Positions 8,016 to 17,113 are shown, numbered from the stretch's first letter. The stretch: DNA of 64,000 bases from Calothrix sp. NIES-4105 (GCF_002368415.1 NZ_AP018290.1:5841614-5905613); one strand, 5' to 3'. Notes: generated from the letters alone by a model not told the origin. Program-made: numbers and translations.

Positions 8016-9293
8016 ATGCAACAAACTATACAAAGCTCGTTGAAAGAGCTAATAACAGCGCAATATGTAAATAATCCTCAAGAGTGGCTTGAAGTTAATA
8101 TTTCTACGTCAGGATTATTGAACTTAACGATTGTAAGTAATCGCTTTGTCGGTTTATCTATACCACAGCGCAAAGAGCAAGTGCTGAATTTCATAAAGCA
8201 ATCACAGATTTCTCATTTATCTCCTGGTTTTCTGGGTTTATATACGCTTCAAGAAGCTGAATCTCTTGATATTTCACGTCCACTTACCAATGGAGCTAAT
8301 GTATATACTTGGCAAGATTTAGCCCTTTTAGCAGCAAATCCTCAAAATCAACCTCAAGCACTAGTACGAGAACCCCGTGAACCTCGAACAGTAACTTTTT
8401 ACTCCTTCAAAGGAGGGGTAGGTAGAACCACTGCATTAACTCATGTTGCTTGGATTCTTGCAATGCGAGGTCGCAAGGTTGTTGCTGTTGATTTAGATTT
8501 GGAGGCGCCTGGGTTAAGTGCAGCATTCAACCTAAACCCGAAACCAAGCTATGGTATCGTTGATTACTTCTATGAGCGTTCATACTTACCAGAGGGATTG
8601 GCGCCTAGTATTTCAGTCTCTCAAATATTAGGTGAGGTTAAAATAACTAATGCAACAGGGAGATTATTTGTTGTTCCTGCTGGTGATTTAAACCTTGATT
8701 ATCTTTCTAAAGTTGACGACCTGCGAGCAGCTACAATTACTGAGACAGGTGAGAATCTTTGGTATGTTTTTCATCGTGAAATTCAGGAACAATTAAAACC
8801 TGATATTATCCTTGTTGATTCTCAATCTGGAATTAATCAATGGGGAACTTTGTCTTTGTTTCAAGCGGCTGATGATGTAATTATATTTTTATTTCCAAAT
8901 GAACAAAATCAACAAGGAATAGATTTAGTTTTACAACCACTTCAAGCGTTAAAAAACATTCCAATTAATTTTGTTTTTACACCAGTTTCCGATGTAACAG
9001 AAACAGGGATAAGTAAAGTTAGAAAAATTTTAAAATCCTTACACGATAAAATTACTATAACTACAAATCAAAATAATGAAGAATTCGATGAAGCCATAGA
9101 GGCACTAGTTGTTCCTTATCTACAACCAATCGCTTTGGCAGATATATATCCTGTCCCTGCAGTGGTCGATTACTACACTAAAATTGCTAATTTAATTGAT
9201 GAAGAAACGGAGAGAAGAAAAATTAACCACAAAGACACAAAGTACACAAAGAAAGAAGCAAGAGAAGATAAATCACCAAAAATTGTAACATGA
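8016..9293 (+). CDS. KGGVGR-variant ParA/MinD-like ATPase with N-terminal adaptor domain
   Basis: About 425 residues. AGGAGG at 8004-8009 sets the ATG at 8016, although an open frame reaches further back. Residues about 1-115 are a separate domain whose NLTIVSNRFVGLSIPQR stretch recalls the BolA-like pattern (inference). The ATPase follows: deviant Walker A FKGGVGRTT near 131-139 with arginine in place of the second lysine of ParA, Walker A' VDLDLEAPG, and a LVDSQSG Walker B. The C-terminal about 20 residues (NHKDTKYTKKEAREDK) are a read-through of a dispersed repeat, not a domain. KGGVGR proteins commonly sit next to small effector-like genes; here the partner is the HEPN-like gene just upstream. 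Probably cytoplasmic. Confidence 0.8.
   Translation: MQQTIQSSLKELITAQYVNNPQEWLEVNISTSGLLNLTIVSNRFVGLSIPQRKEQVLNFIKQSQISHLSPGFLGLYTLQEAESLDISRPLTNGANVYTWQDLALLAANPQNQPQALVREPREPRTVTFYSFKGGVGRTTALTHVAWILAMRGRKVVAVDLDLEAPGLSAAFNLNPKPSYGIVDYFYERSYLPEGLAPSISVSQILGEVKITNATGRLFVVPAGDLNLDYLSKVDDLRAATITETGENLWYVFHREIQEQLKPDIILVDSQSGINQWGTLSLFQAADDVIIFLFPNEQNQQGIDLVLQPLQALKNIPINFVFTPVSDVTETGISKVRKILKSLHDKITITTNQNNEEFDEAIEALVVPYLQPIALADIYPVPAVVDYYTKIANLIDEETERRKINHKDTKYTKKEAREDKSPKIVT
9225..9257 (-). repeat. Dispersed repeat copy inside the 3' end of a CDS
   Basis: The plus strand reads ACCACAAAGACACAAAG, the reverse complement of the family. It lies within the coding sequence of the KGGVGR ATPase and adds about ten repeat-derived residues to its C-terminus. 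Confidence 0.7.
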
Positions 9294-9347
9294 ACAACTT
9301 GTAATATATGCCATTAATTCTGGGAAGTAGTCTCTTAAAAATTCTTC

Positions 9348-9376
9348 CTTCGTGTCCTTTGTGCCTTTGTGGTTAA
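9348..9376 (+). repeat. Dispersed repeat copy
   Basis: TTCGTGTCC-TTTGTGCC-TTTGTGGTTAAA, located 55 bases after the ATPase stop and inverted relative to the copy at 9225-9257. The two copies together can form a long stem at the transcript end. Confidence 0.7.
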
Positions 9377-9414
9377 AATCATACGTACTGCACTGCACAG
9401 GCTCCAAGCCTATG

Positions 9415-10683
9415 CTACAATCCTACCGGACACCAATAAGCTAAATTATCAGTAATCTCACTTTGCGACACCCGCATACCCAAACCACCAGAAACCAACT
9501 CATCACTACCATCGTTATACAACCAAGAACCCCAAACAACCGTCATCAACTCCCCAGCAACATCAACGCGCGGCAACTCCAACAACTGCTGATACACTAA
9601 CTGTTGGCGCCTATACCAATCATCACTATTCTCACTGCTATATACCATCTTCCCAGACTTAACAGCAAATCCACCTTCACCTTCACGACCTAAAATAGGT
9701 TTAGCAAAATACGTATCACCAATATCCTGCTGACTCAACGAAGTTCTAGGAAAATAATTAATTACAGTTTCGGCATTCTCTGAACTTAAATACTCTAACC
9801 CCAAATCATAAATCAAAGCAAAAATGCTTTTAGGCTGTAACGCAAAAGCTGAAGCAAAGTTAACGATTACTATTTTCTTTTTTAAAATAAGTTCTTCCAA
9901 TCCTTGCCATAATTTATTCCCATTCTCATCAATATCATTAATAGCCCATTCAACTGGATACCACATAAATAAGATATCAATGGGTTTTCCTGTTCTCGCA
10001 TCAAAAAGGTATTTACCATCTTTTAGACGTAGAAACTCAATTGGCAAAACAGTAGATTGATGGTGATAGTGACTGCTTAACCAGCGCATTGTACCTAAAT
10101 CTTCCGCATTATTCAACGCTGTAAATGTTACCTGACAGTCTGTATGAGATTTTTTTAAATATTTAGCCGCGCGTTCAATTTGCTGATTTAAACAAAAGCT
10201 TAATATTTGTTGTGTATTATATACTGGCGCCTGTAAACCAAAATGTTCAGCTACCTTGGTATTACCTTCAGTACATTCAAACCAGAAACTTGGTGTTTGC
10301 GGATTGGTTTCTATAACCTGTTTAATACCCTTAGCTTCATTCCAGCACCAATCAAGGCGCATACAGAATGGTGGTAAACTATCGAATTTGACTAGCTTAA
10401 TACTCTCTTCAGGGAAACTGTAATCTAAAAGGGTTTCTTTATCCAAATTTCTGATGATATCCCAGGTTTGCATCAAGACCTTGCCAACAGCAACAGAAGC
10501 TTGTCTTATTTCGTTAATTGTTTGCTGGGGAACTTGGTGGCAATGGTAGAGCGCATAAGGAACAGTATGTTCGCTTAGAGGTATACCTGTACCTTCTTCA
10601 ATGGGACACACATCATACCATCCCATCTTCATAGATTGAAACAGGCGCCGACGTTGGGGGCTATTGTAAATATCTGTATTCAT
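9415..10683 (-). CDS. Glutathionylspermidine synthase family ATP-grasp protein
   Basis: A 422-residue protein of the GSP_synth C-terminal-domain family (YgiC/YjfC-like): MGWYDVCPIEEG near the N-terminus, a central PIDILFMWYPVEW, and the ATP-grasp signature YFAKPILGREGEGG near 333-346 with DVAGELMTVVWGSW after it. ATP-grasp ligases of this family join a carboxylate to an amine. The E. coli YgiC/YjfC proteins lack the amidase half of glutathionylspermidine synthetase, as does this one. The substrate is unknown. It is cytoplasmic, with no close operon partner; the preceding NTPase gene ends 163 bases upstream, with a dispersed repeat in between. Confidence 0.85.
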   Translation of the reverse strand: MNTDIYNSPQRRRLFQSMKMGWYDVCPIEEGTGIPLSEHTVPYALYHCHQVPQQTINEIRQASVAVGKVLMQTWDIIRNLDKETLLDYSFPEESIKLVKFDSLPPFCMRLDWCWNEAKGIKQVIETNPQTPSFWFECTEGNTKVAEHFGLQAPVYNTQQILSFCLNQQIERAAKYLKKSHTDCQVTFTALNNAEDLGTMRWLSSHYHHQSTVLPIEFLRLKDGKYLFDARTGKPIDILFMWYPVEWAINDIDENGNKLWQGLEELILKKKIVIVNFASAFALQPKSIFALIYDLGLEYLSSENAETVINYFPRTSLSQQDIGDTYFAKPILGREGEGGFAVKSGKMVYSSENSDDWYRRQQLVYQQLLELPRVDVAGELMTVVWGSWLYNDGSDELVSGGLGMRVSQSEITDNLAYWCPVGL

Positions 10684-10756
10684 AACAAGTTATTTAAGCT
10701 GTATATATAGCAATTTTAAATCATTCGTAGAATTTTAAAACTGTATCTTCTTTTTC

Positions 10757-10790
10757 TTCCTTTGTGTCCTTTGTGCCTTTGTGGTTCATT
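10757..10790 (+). repeat. Dispersed repeat copy
   Basis: TTCCTTTGTGTCC-TTTGTGCC-TTTGTGGTTCATT, the most regular copy. It lies between the glutathionylspermidine-synthase-like gene and the large NTPase gene. Confidence 0.75.
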
Positions 10791-10845
10791 ACATAAGTTT
10801 AATTTTTTACAACTCAATTAGGAATGCTATATAATCTTGTAATTA

Positions 10846-13794
10846 TCACATAAAACTCTCAAGCAATGAAGGTAGAGCTTCTAAAAAAGTCCATCCGGCA
10901 ATCATTGCAGCTAATATTACTTCCGCAACTAAAACTATTCCCAGTAGCACTTTCCAGATTAATAACATATGTGCTTCTTTTTTTAAACGCTGGTTGAGGA
11001 GCATATTAACTTTCATTTTTGTTTCCAGTTGCTGTTTGAGAAGCTCGTTTAATTTGGCTTCTTTTTCCACTTCTTGTTGAAGAGCTTCATTTAGTTTTGC
11101 TGTATTTAGTTTGCGTAGTTTTGCTTCTTTTCCTAGTTCGGTAATTAGTAGGGCTGATTGTTGTTCGTGAACAAAAGGTATAAGATAGTCGTGTGCTAAC
11201 TGATAAAAGTCAGCAGGGTATGCTGGAGCTTTAGATACTAAGCCGGATTTTACCAAAATTTCTAGCACTAAATCGAGTTTTTCTGATGGTACATCTAGAG
11301 ATGATTCTAAGTCAGCGCGAATTTTCAGAGGACAAGTATTTTTTTCATCAGTGAGCAAGTATAATATAAGTTTAGCAATTTGTTCGTTTTCTACTCCACA
11401 ATCTTTAATGATTTCTTCTAAAAAACGCCCTACTAATTTCTCTTTTGGTCCATATTTTCTATATTGTTCTACGGTCTTAATTTGTTCATTTTGCAGTTGT
11501 GTACCTATAATTTGTAACTCAATCGGGCGTACTTCTCCTAAGTCTCTAGCTAAGTCATTTACCAATTCATCAATAAGTTCCACTTCTAAGAGTAGTTGAT
11601 TTTTATCTGTTAATGTTTTAATAAATGTTTTTGTATGTTGAGGAGAAAAATTGCCTAAGTAATAAATAATATTTTTGTCAAGAATATTATTATTAATCAC
11701 ATCAAAGTTTATATCTCTATAATTGCATTCTAATAGATAATGCAAATAATCTTCACGTAAAGATAATATAACCTTTACATAAGGGATATCAAGACAGTCG
11801 CGGAGAAACTCATAAAACGGTTGTCTCTGTTTAGCATCTTGATAGACAAAGAAAAATTCTTCAAATTGGTCGAAAATTAAAACTGTTAGTAAATTATACT
11901 CTCCATGCTTTTTCAACTGCTCAATAATTGCTTTTGTCGAATTAAGATTTGTCCAATCAGATGGTTCATATTTTGTTGTTGGCTCTGCATTGAATGATAG
12001 AGGACAGACAAGAGAATGTTTTAAAGATTTTCCTAGTGAGCCAACCCAATCTGTATAAACTTCCTGTAATACGGTTACAACATCGCGCGTTCCAATCGAT
12101 TTCTGTTTTAATGCGGGTATTAATCCTGCTTGTAAAATCGAACTTAAACCGACACCTGATTGCCCGTAGATGATTGTCAGTTTATCTGAAGGGCGCCCCA
12201 TGCGTTCAACTAAGCGATTAATATCTTGCTCTCTGCCCGAAGCTACTATTTCTTGAGCAATAGACTCTTGTTTTGCAACAACTGGCAAACTTGGATTAGT
12301 TATTTGCTGTTTGGGTTGTAAACGACCGGCGCCCATGAAAGCACGAAAACCATATTGCTGTTCTATAGAACGCCGTTGTTGCTTAATATGAAACGCATCT
12401 AGATATCTACCTTTTTGGAAGTAACAGTCTCGTAATTCTCCTAAAATACCAATATAAAGTAGCGGGTCGTATTGAGGTTTTGTTTCACTGATGGCTTGTT
12501 CTAACTTGTTGATAGCCTTTTCTACGTTGCCTAATGCAAAAAACGCGCGCGAAGCGGCAAATAAGTACCAACCTCGATGATATGACTTTTCCCAATCTAA
12601 GTCAGCAATCATTTCATGCTTAACTGACTTGGATGCAGCTTTTTCCCCACTCTTAAAAACATATAGCGCTTTCAAAGCCATGTGTTTTGCTTGTTTCCAC
12701 TCCGCGCGGGAAATAGCCACTTCAGCGACAAAACCGTAAGTTCTGGCAAGTTTAAAAGCATCGGGGTAGTGTTTATATACAGTCAATGCCTTGTGAGCAA
12801 CAGTTTCTAACTCTTGCCAGTACTGGAGTCTTTGTAATACTGCCCCTAAAGCATTGATAAACTTAGCAACTAAATCCAAACGGTTCGCACGCTCAAATAC
12901 TAAGATCGATTGCTGAAAATAGTTTTTTGCTTGCTCACAAGCTTGGTTATGTTCGCATCTGTGTACCACGGCATAAGTACGCCACCATAAACCTAGAGAA
13001 TATAGTAAGTAACCTTGACGCTCCAAAAATTTATTATCTTCTCTTTTTTCGATTACTTGCCAAAGTTCTAAACTTCGCTCGTAATGCTGTCGAGATTTTT
13101 CCATTGAAGCATGAAGCAATCGACCTAAAACAAATTCTATGCTCGCTTCTAGTTCTAAATTTACGGTAATCTCACGCTTTTGTAATTCCTGCCATGCAAA
13201 TTCAAACTCCACGCGACGCAAAGAGCCGGCTTCCAAATTTAAAGTCGCATTATCTAAAAATCTACCTGCACCTGCATCTAAAACCCTGACAAAAACTTCA
13301 TCAGTCGTTTTTTGCACGCACTCAATTAAATCATCAGTACTAATTGTAAACTCAACGCTAGTAGTCCAACTTAGTAAATCTGGCGCCAACCGAATCAGTT
13401 TTTGCAGTACCTCATCTGTAACCCAAAGAACTAAAGGAAAATGAAAGTTTTTTCTAAACTCCTCGCGTACTTGGTTGGCAGCATAAAGAACTTTATCAAT
13501 AGCAGTAACTGACTCCAAACCATTTATCATCAAAGCTTGGGGATGCTCATCACCGATAGAATTTTGAATAGTGTTGTAAAGTTTAATACAATTTTTATCT
13601 AGAAATATCTCCTGGATGTTTAATAAACAAGATGATTGTAGGCTTTCGAGTAAACGCGAGCGCAAACCGCCGCAATTACAGCGTGCTAAAATCAGCGAGA
13701 ATTTTCCTATAGAACTTTGAAGTGCCCACGCTAACTCGTGTAAAGCTTCATCATTGGGAGATTGGGGGATAGGAAGCGAACAATAAGAACTCAT
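10846..13794 (-). CDS. Large TPR plus nSTAND1-type NTPase with C-terminal membrane segment
   Basis: A 982-residue protein. Residues about 12-180 are an N-terminal domain (LHELAWALQSSIGKFSLILA) that I know only as a recurring cyanobacterial STAND-associated region. About 200-480 are TPR-like helical pairs. The P-loop NTPase follows: IIYGQSGVGLSS near 538-549 (Walker A) and VLIFDQFEEFFF (Walker B) in the FDQFEE form typical of nSTAND1. A winged-helix-like segment, a charged coiled coil (about 895-950) and one hydrophobic segment (VLLGIVLVAEVILAAMIAGW) end the protein, anchoring it to a membrane. Its ATG overlaps the stop of the preceding P-loop gene (ATGA), so the two are translated as a unit. 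Likely role: ATP-switch signalling in a conflict or stress response, by analogy with STAND proteins. Confidence 0.8.
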   Translation of the reverse strand: MSSYCSLPIPQSPNDEALHELAWALQSSIGKFSLILARCNCGGLRSRLLESLQSSCLLNIQEIFLDKNCIKLYNTIQNSIGDEHPQALMINGLESVTAIDKVLYAANQVREEFRKNFHFPLVLWVTDEVLQKLIRLAPDLLSWTTSVEFTISTDDLIECVQKTTDEVFVRVLDAGAGRFLDNATLNLEAGSLRRVEFEFAWQELQKREITVNLELEASIEFVLGRLLHASMEKSRQHYERSLELWQVIEKREDNKFLERQGYLLYSLGLWWRTYAVVHRCEHNQACEQAKNYFQQSILVFERANRLDLVAKFINALGAVLQRLQYWQELETVAHKALTVYKHYPDAFKLARTYGFVAEVAISRAEWKQAKHMALKALYVFKSGEKAASKSVKHEMIADLDWEKSYHRGWYLFAASRAFFALGNVEKAINKLEQAISETKPQYDPLLYIGILGELRDCYFQKGRYLDAFHIKQQRRSIEQQYGFRAFMGAGRLQPKQQITNPSLPVVAKQESIAQEIVASGREQDINRLVERMGRPSDKLTIIYGQSGVGLSSILQAGLIPALKQKSIGTRDVVTVLQEVYTDWVGSLGKSLKHSLVCPLSFNAEPTTKYEPSDWTNLNSTKAIIEQLKKHGEYNLLTVLIFDQFEEFFFVYQDAKQRQPFYEFLRDCLDIPYVKVILSLREDYLHYLLECNYRDINFDVINNNILDKNIIYYLGNFSPQHTKTFIKTLTDKNQLLLEVELIDELVNDLARDLGEVRPIELQIIGTQLQNEQIKTVEQYRKYGPKEKLVGRFLEEIIKDCGVENEQIAKLILYLLTDEKNTCPLKIRADLESSLDVPSEKLDLVLEILVKSGLVSKAPAYPADFYQLAHDYLIPFVHEQQSALLITELGKEAKLRKLNTAKLNEALQQEVEKEAKLNELLKQQLETKMKVNMLLNQRLKKEAHMLLIWKVLLGIVLVAEVILAAMIAGWTFLEALPSLLESFM

Positions 13795-15215
13795 GACTGC
13801 AACCTCCTTGCTACCGTCAAAATTGGATTGATATCAAACCAAGACCCTTCACTGTCACGGTACTCATAAACAAACCTGCTACGTACTAAAACCCGATATC
13901 CTTCATCACCACTTACCCATTTCCGTTGTTGCACCTGACGCAACAATTCCCACTCGTCATCTGTAATTGCCAAAGTCATTTGATTGCAGAAACCGCGAAT
14001 CACGGTTTCTAGTACCTGATTAGATAAAGGTAACTTTCTCTCTTTTTTTATCCAATCGGTTAAAAGTCTGAGTAATTCACGGACATGACCACCACTAACG
14101 CGACACAAATTGTCGAAAGTATCGGGATGGTCAAAAAGTGCCACAGCCAATTTCAGCCGTTGTGTAGATTCAATGTCAGGAAATGCTCTTGCTAGTACCA
14201 TCTGTCGTAGTAAAGCCATTCCCTCAACACATTCACTACCATCTCGCAACCGTACTGGTACCATTGGTAACACTTTTGGGTCTACCATAAATCGCTGTGT
14301 TAGCCTGCCCAACTCATTCGAGAACATTAACTCCAAAGGCATTGTGTAAACTACATGACATTGAAGTTGCCGTAACTGTTCACCTCGATCTACAAATAGA
14401 TACTCCGGTTGGCGCCTTCCCCAAGCTTTAGTAGAAGTCTCAACGCGGTCTAAATTATCAATAATTACCACCAACCCGTTTTTACTACGTTGCTTTAATG
14501 TCCCAATCGCTGGTTTAATTAGTTCTTCGTTAATTACATCTAATATATTAGTGGTACGCGGACTAAGATATTCTCTTAACTTGCCGCGAAGTTCTGGACT
14601 GTTTTTTGCTTTAGCCGTAATTTTACCAATACCAAGAGCTACCAATGAGATACCATCTTTCTGATTCGCCTTAACTTCCCCAATTCCGGGAATACTTGCT
14701 TCGGCAGAAAACTTACCCTCAGTACTCGCAGAAACCTTACCAATTCCAGGAACTGATGCTTCCGCAGAAACCTCAATCTCAGTCATCAATATTTTAGCGG
14801 CGCCATGAAGGATTTTCTTCAACCCCTTGGGTTCTGGAATTTCTAATTTTTCCAAGCTATCAAGACTTTCGCTCACTCGGCGCGCGACACTCAATAAAAT
14901 ATCGCCAATATCAACATCCCCCATTTCCAGGTCTTGACTGGACTCAAAATATACAACATGAAAACCAGCCACTTCCAATTGATGTTTTAACCTGAGTAAC
15001 TCTGTAGACTTACCACAACCGAGATGCCCTGTAAACAACTCACAAGTAGGCTCATTCGGCGAGAAAAACGTAATATTTTCTTTTAATTCTTCAATAATCT
15101 TGCCACCGCGCACCGAGGAGAAATCAATATAGTACTTCTGGTCAAGAGCATCAGCCACAGCTAACGCCTTGCTAGGGTTGCAAGCCTGGTAAAACTTCTG
15201 TAAATCGATTATCAT
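13791..15215 (-). CDS. P-loop NTPase with internal PGIG repeats, coupled to an nSTAND gene
   Basis: A 474-residue AAA-type/KAP-like protein. Walker A is FTGHLGCGKSTELL near residues 62-75; Walker B is LVVIIDNLDRVE near 248-259, with the NLDR form seen in KAP-like ATPases. Between them, residues about 148-205 hold an unusual low-complexity insert of imperfect repeats, with SAEASVPGIGKVSA and SAEASIPGIGEVKA copies and a third degenerate copy ending in LGIGKITAKA. A winged-helix-like C-terminus (DDEWELLRQVQQRKWVSGDEGYRVLVRSRFVYEY) ends with INPIL. It lies directly upstream of and overlaps the large nSTAND gene, suggesting a sensor/switch pair. No membrane segment. Confidence 0.8.
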   Translation of the reverse strand: MIIDLQKFYQACNPSKALAVADALDQKYYIDFSSVRGGKIIEELKENITFFSPNEPTCELFTGHLGCGKSTELLRLKHQLEVAGFHVVYFESSQDLEMGDVDIGDILLSVARRVSESLDSLEKLEIPEPKGLKKILHGAAKILMTEIEVSAEASVPGIGKVSASTEGKFSAEASIPGIGEVKANQKDGISLVALGIGKITAKAKNSPELRGKLREYLSPRTTNILDVINEELIKPAIGTLKQRSKNGLVVIIDNLDRVETSTKAWGRRQPEYLFVDRGEQLRQLQCHVVYTMPLELMFSNELGRLTQRFMVDPKVLPMVPVRLRDGSECVEGMALLRQMVLARAFPDIESTQRLKLAVALFDHPDTFDNLCRVSGGHVRELLRLLTDWIKKERKLPLSNQVLETVIRGFCNQMTLAITDDEWELLRQVQQRKWVSGDEGYRVLVRSRFVYEYRDSEGSWFDINPILTVARRLQS

Positions 15216-15287
15216 AACGCACCTCGTAACGCGGCTTAACTTTATTTTCTACAAAAACCGCATCACAAATTCCGTAAATATATGTAG

Positions 15288-15348
15288 GGTGCGTAACAGC
15301 ATCAACAAATAAGAAATAAAACGAAAAATTAAACTGCTGTTACGCACC
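15288..15348. repeat. Inverted repeat, 13-bp perfect stem (GGTGCGTAACAGC)
   Basis: GGTGCGTAACAGC at 15288-15300 and its exact reverse complement at 15336-15348, separated by 35 bases. It belongs to the GTGCGTTACGCAC-type dispersed hairpins of cyanobacteria; a second one is at 51668-51729. It lies between the P-loop NTPase start and the Uma2 stop. Confidence 0.8.
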
Positions 15349-15367
15349 ATCAACGCGAGCGCTGCTT

Positions 15368-15943
15368 TTATTCCTCTGTCTCAAATACAACACCTTGATA
15401 CAACAGTTCGATAGGAAACTCAAACTCAATGCTTGATAATGTTACCATATCCCCAGCAGTATAGGGATAGTAAAGCCACATTCTGCCCTCTCCCCTACAA
15501 TAACGCTCAACAGAAATTTCTTCAGAGTCAATCAAAATATACTCTTGCAAACTAGGCATTTTCAGGTAGTTAATAAATTTCTCACCCCTATCCTTAGCGC
15601 TTGTACCAGGGGACAAAACTTCCGCAATTAATTTTGGCTTCTGAATAAATTTGCGCGCGTTCAGGTCTTGAGAGTCGCAACTGACAATAACATCAGGATA
15701 ATAAAGACTCTTAGAACTAACTTGCACTTTCACATCTGACACATTTACCCGACAACTTCTAGAACGCAAATGAGGGTACAAAGCTCTGTAAAAATTGAGA
15801 ACAACATCATTATGGGGAATTGTACTACCATTCATGGCGAAGACTTCGCCGTTAACATACTCGTACCGAACATCTTGCCGAAGTTCCCATTCAAGATATT
15901 CCTCAATGGTCATTTTTTGCGGTTGTTGGAGAATGGTTATCAT
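15368..15943 (-). CDS. Uma2 family (DUF820) endonuclease-like protein
   Basis: A 191-residue protein with the family landmarks: MTIEEYLEWE, YEYVNGEVFAM, H-x-VVLNFYRAL, YYPDVIVSCD and PKLIAEVLSPGTSAKDRGEKF. The D and ExxS positions correspond to the PD-(D/E)XK active site assigned to Uma2. Dozens of copies are usual in filamentous cyanobacteria and their cellular role is unclear. It is cytoplasmic, the length is normal for the family, and it is monocistronic by position. Confidence 0.9.
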   Translation of the reverse strand: MITILQQPQKMTIEEYLEWELRQDVRYEYVNGEVFAMNGSTIPHNDVVLNFYRALYPHLRSRSCRVNVSDVKVQVSSKSLYYPDVIVSCDSQDLNARKFIQKPKLIAEVLSPGTSAKDRGEKFINYLKMPSLQEYILIDSEEISVERYCRGEGRMWLYYPYTAGDMVTLSSIEFEFPIELLYQGVVFETEE

Positions 15944-16053
15944 AACAGGTTTACTAACAAACTTGCTTTGATTGTAGACAATAGTTTTTAATTAAGCTAG
16001 CCTTGGATAATATTTTAACTCATAAATGCTTCAATATAGTCTATTATATAATC

Positions 16054-16437
16054 ATGAGTTTTCTACCACAAAATACTGATTTAGGAGAGCTTGATATCAT
16101 TGAGATATACAGCTACTATAACGGAGCAAGACTTTTTTCCTGTCGAAATGCAGCACTCAATATATATTTTGCACTCTGGATAGACGAAGATACAGATTTT
16201 GATTTATGGCTTTATGTACCAGTATCACCGAAAAGATGTCAGGAAATTCGCTCAGGAGAGATTGATTTACGAAATGCTTTTTTGAAATCTGAGGATGGAT
16301 TTGTTTTTGTAGTCAAGATTTTTTTTGATAATTCTGATATGGCTAATTATATTAAGAGCGAAGAAATTGATAAGGATTGGCTACCTTTACCTGGCGATTA
16401 TCTCAAGTTGTCATCTTTATATCTTCCACAGGCGTGA
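16054..16437 (+). CDS. DUF6575-like protein
   Basis: About 127 residues starting at MSFLPQNTDLGE. Upstream in-frame codons from a TTG at 16003 look non-coding, so I use the ATG at 16054, though no clear ribosome-binding site is visible. The segments YYNGARLFSCRNAALNIYFA, WIDEDTDFDLWLYVPVS, and SGEIDLRNAFLKSEDGFVF match a family I recall as DUF6575. No catalytic motif is recognisable. It is followed by two tandem hairpins and hicBA relics, so it marks the left edge of the defence-like stretch. Confidence 0.65.
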   Translation: MSFLPQNTDLGELDIIEIYSYYNGARLFSCRNAALNIYFALWIDEDTDFDLWLYVPVSPKRCQEIRSGEIDLRNAFLKSEDGFVFVVKIFFDNSDMANYIKSEEIDKDWLPLPGDYLKLSSLYLPQA

Positions 16438-16491
16438 ATATTTTAATTAATATTACTAAGTGTTTGTAGATTTTTCACTACGTTCCTACCC

Positions 16492-16544
16492 GCATGGGAC
16501 TATAAGTCCCCATGCTAATAGCATAAGTCCTCTGTAAGAGGACT
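16492..16544. repeat. Two tandem hairpins
   Basis: GCATGGGAC(TATAA)GTCCCCATGC at 16492-16515 and AGTCCTCT(GTA)AGAGGACT at 16526-16544. Both stems are compact and stable-looking. They lie 55 bases past the DUF6575-like stop but are not followed by a T-run, so intrinsic termination is uncertain. They could be a mobile hairpin repeat. Confidence 0.6.
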
Positions 16545-16728
16545 AATAATGGTTGTTACTTTTACGACTTTACGTGAGCAAATATGTAGTTTTTACTTAG
16601 ATATACAAGATATTAGCATCTAAAAGATTTGTTTACGGTACACTTGCACTAAACGAATTCAGTATACGGTGCCAATACATTACCCTACAACTAGTTATAA
16701 GCTTTTTCTGGTTTGAAACTTATTGCTG

Positions 16729-16946
16729 TTAAGCGGCTTTATTAACCGTTAGTTCCGGAAGTGGTTCACCTGTTGCCTTATAAGCTATATCAAAGACTCC
16801 AAAGCTTCAATGCCGTTTGTAACAGCTTCTTTATAGGTATCACCATGAGTCCGCCAACTTTGTCTAGGAAAATCAGGAAACCCTACTAAAAAGCAGTTAT
16901 CTTCTTCTGACCATTGAATAAGCATCTGATACTTAAATTGACTCAT
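16729..16946 (-). pseudogene. hicB: Broken hicB-like antitoxin copy
   Basis: Nearly the same sequence as the intact hicB at 35676-35894: MSQFKYQMLIQWSEEDN, then FVGFPDFP-like and WRTHGDTYKEAV. One base is missing in the ALESLI region, giving an in-frame TAG after 53 codons; past it the remaining codons still match the intact gene down to its stop. The C-terminal DNA-binding or dimer part is lost. It lies next to an equally broken hicA copy. Confidence 0.8.
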
Positions 16947-17088
16947 TTTCCTGCTGATCCTCCTGTTTTTCTTCCTCTACTTCTTTTATAGCTTGTTGTA
17001 CATCTTTTTCTTGATAAGCTTTAGCGTCAGATGCATCTTTGCCTGAAACTGTAAGCTCTCCTATATATAAAGGATGTATCTAGTTAGT
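16933..17088 (-). pseudogene. hicA: Broken hicA-like toxin copy
   Basis: Matches the C-terminal two thirds of the intact hicA at 35887-36114 (IHPLYIGELTVSGKDASDAK). The tryptophan after GSNTN is replaced by TAG, the catalytic-type GSH reads GSN, and the N-terminal about 25 codons are missing. The normal stop is also lost, so the frame runs into hicB. It is a relic and cannot encode a working toxin. Confidence 0.8.
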
Positions 17089-17113
17089 ATTGCTTCCAAG
17101 TAAAGGAAGCAAT
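17089..17113. terminator. Possible hairpin after the DUF262 gene
   Basis: ATTGCTTCC(AAGTAAA)GGAAGCAAT, a perfect 9-bp stem with a 7-base loop, beginning six bases beyond the stop of the minus-strand DUF262 gene. There is no T-run. Half of the stem comes from the hicA relic, so it may be accidental. Confidence 0.35.

Noticed and set aside
16729-17088. A second functional hicBA pair
   Set aside because: hicB has a frameshift stop after 53 codons, and hicA lacks its N-terminus and has an internal TAG.
17089-17113. Confident rho-independent terminator for the DUF262 gene
   Set aside because: The stem is perfect but there is no T-run and half of it belongs to a hicA relic; kept only as a low-confidence feature.
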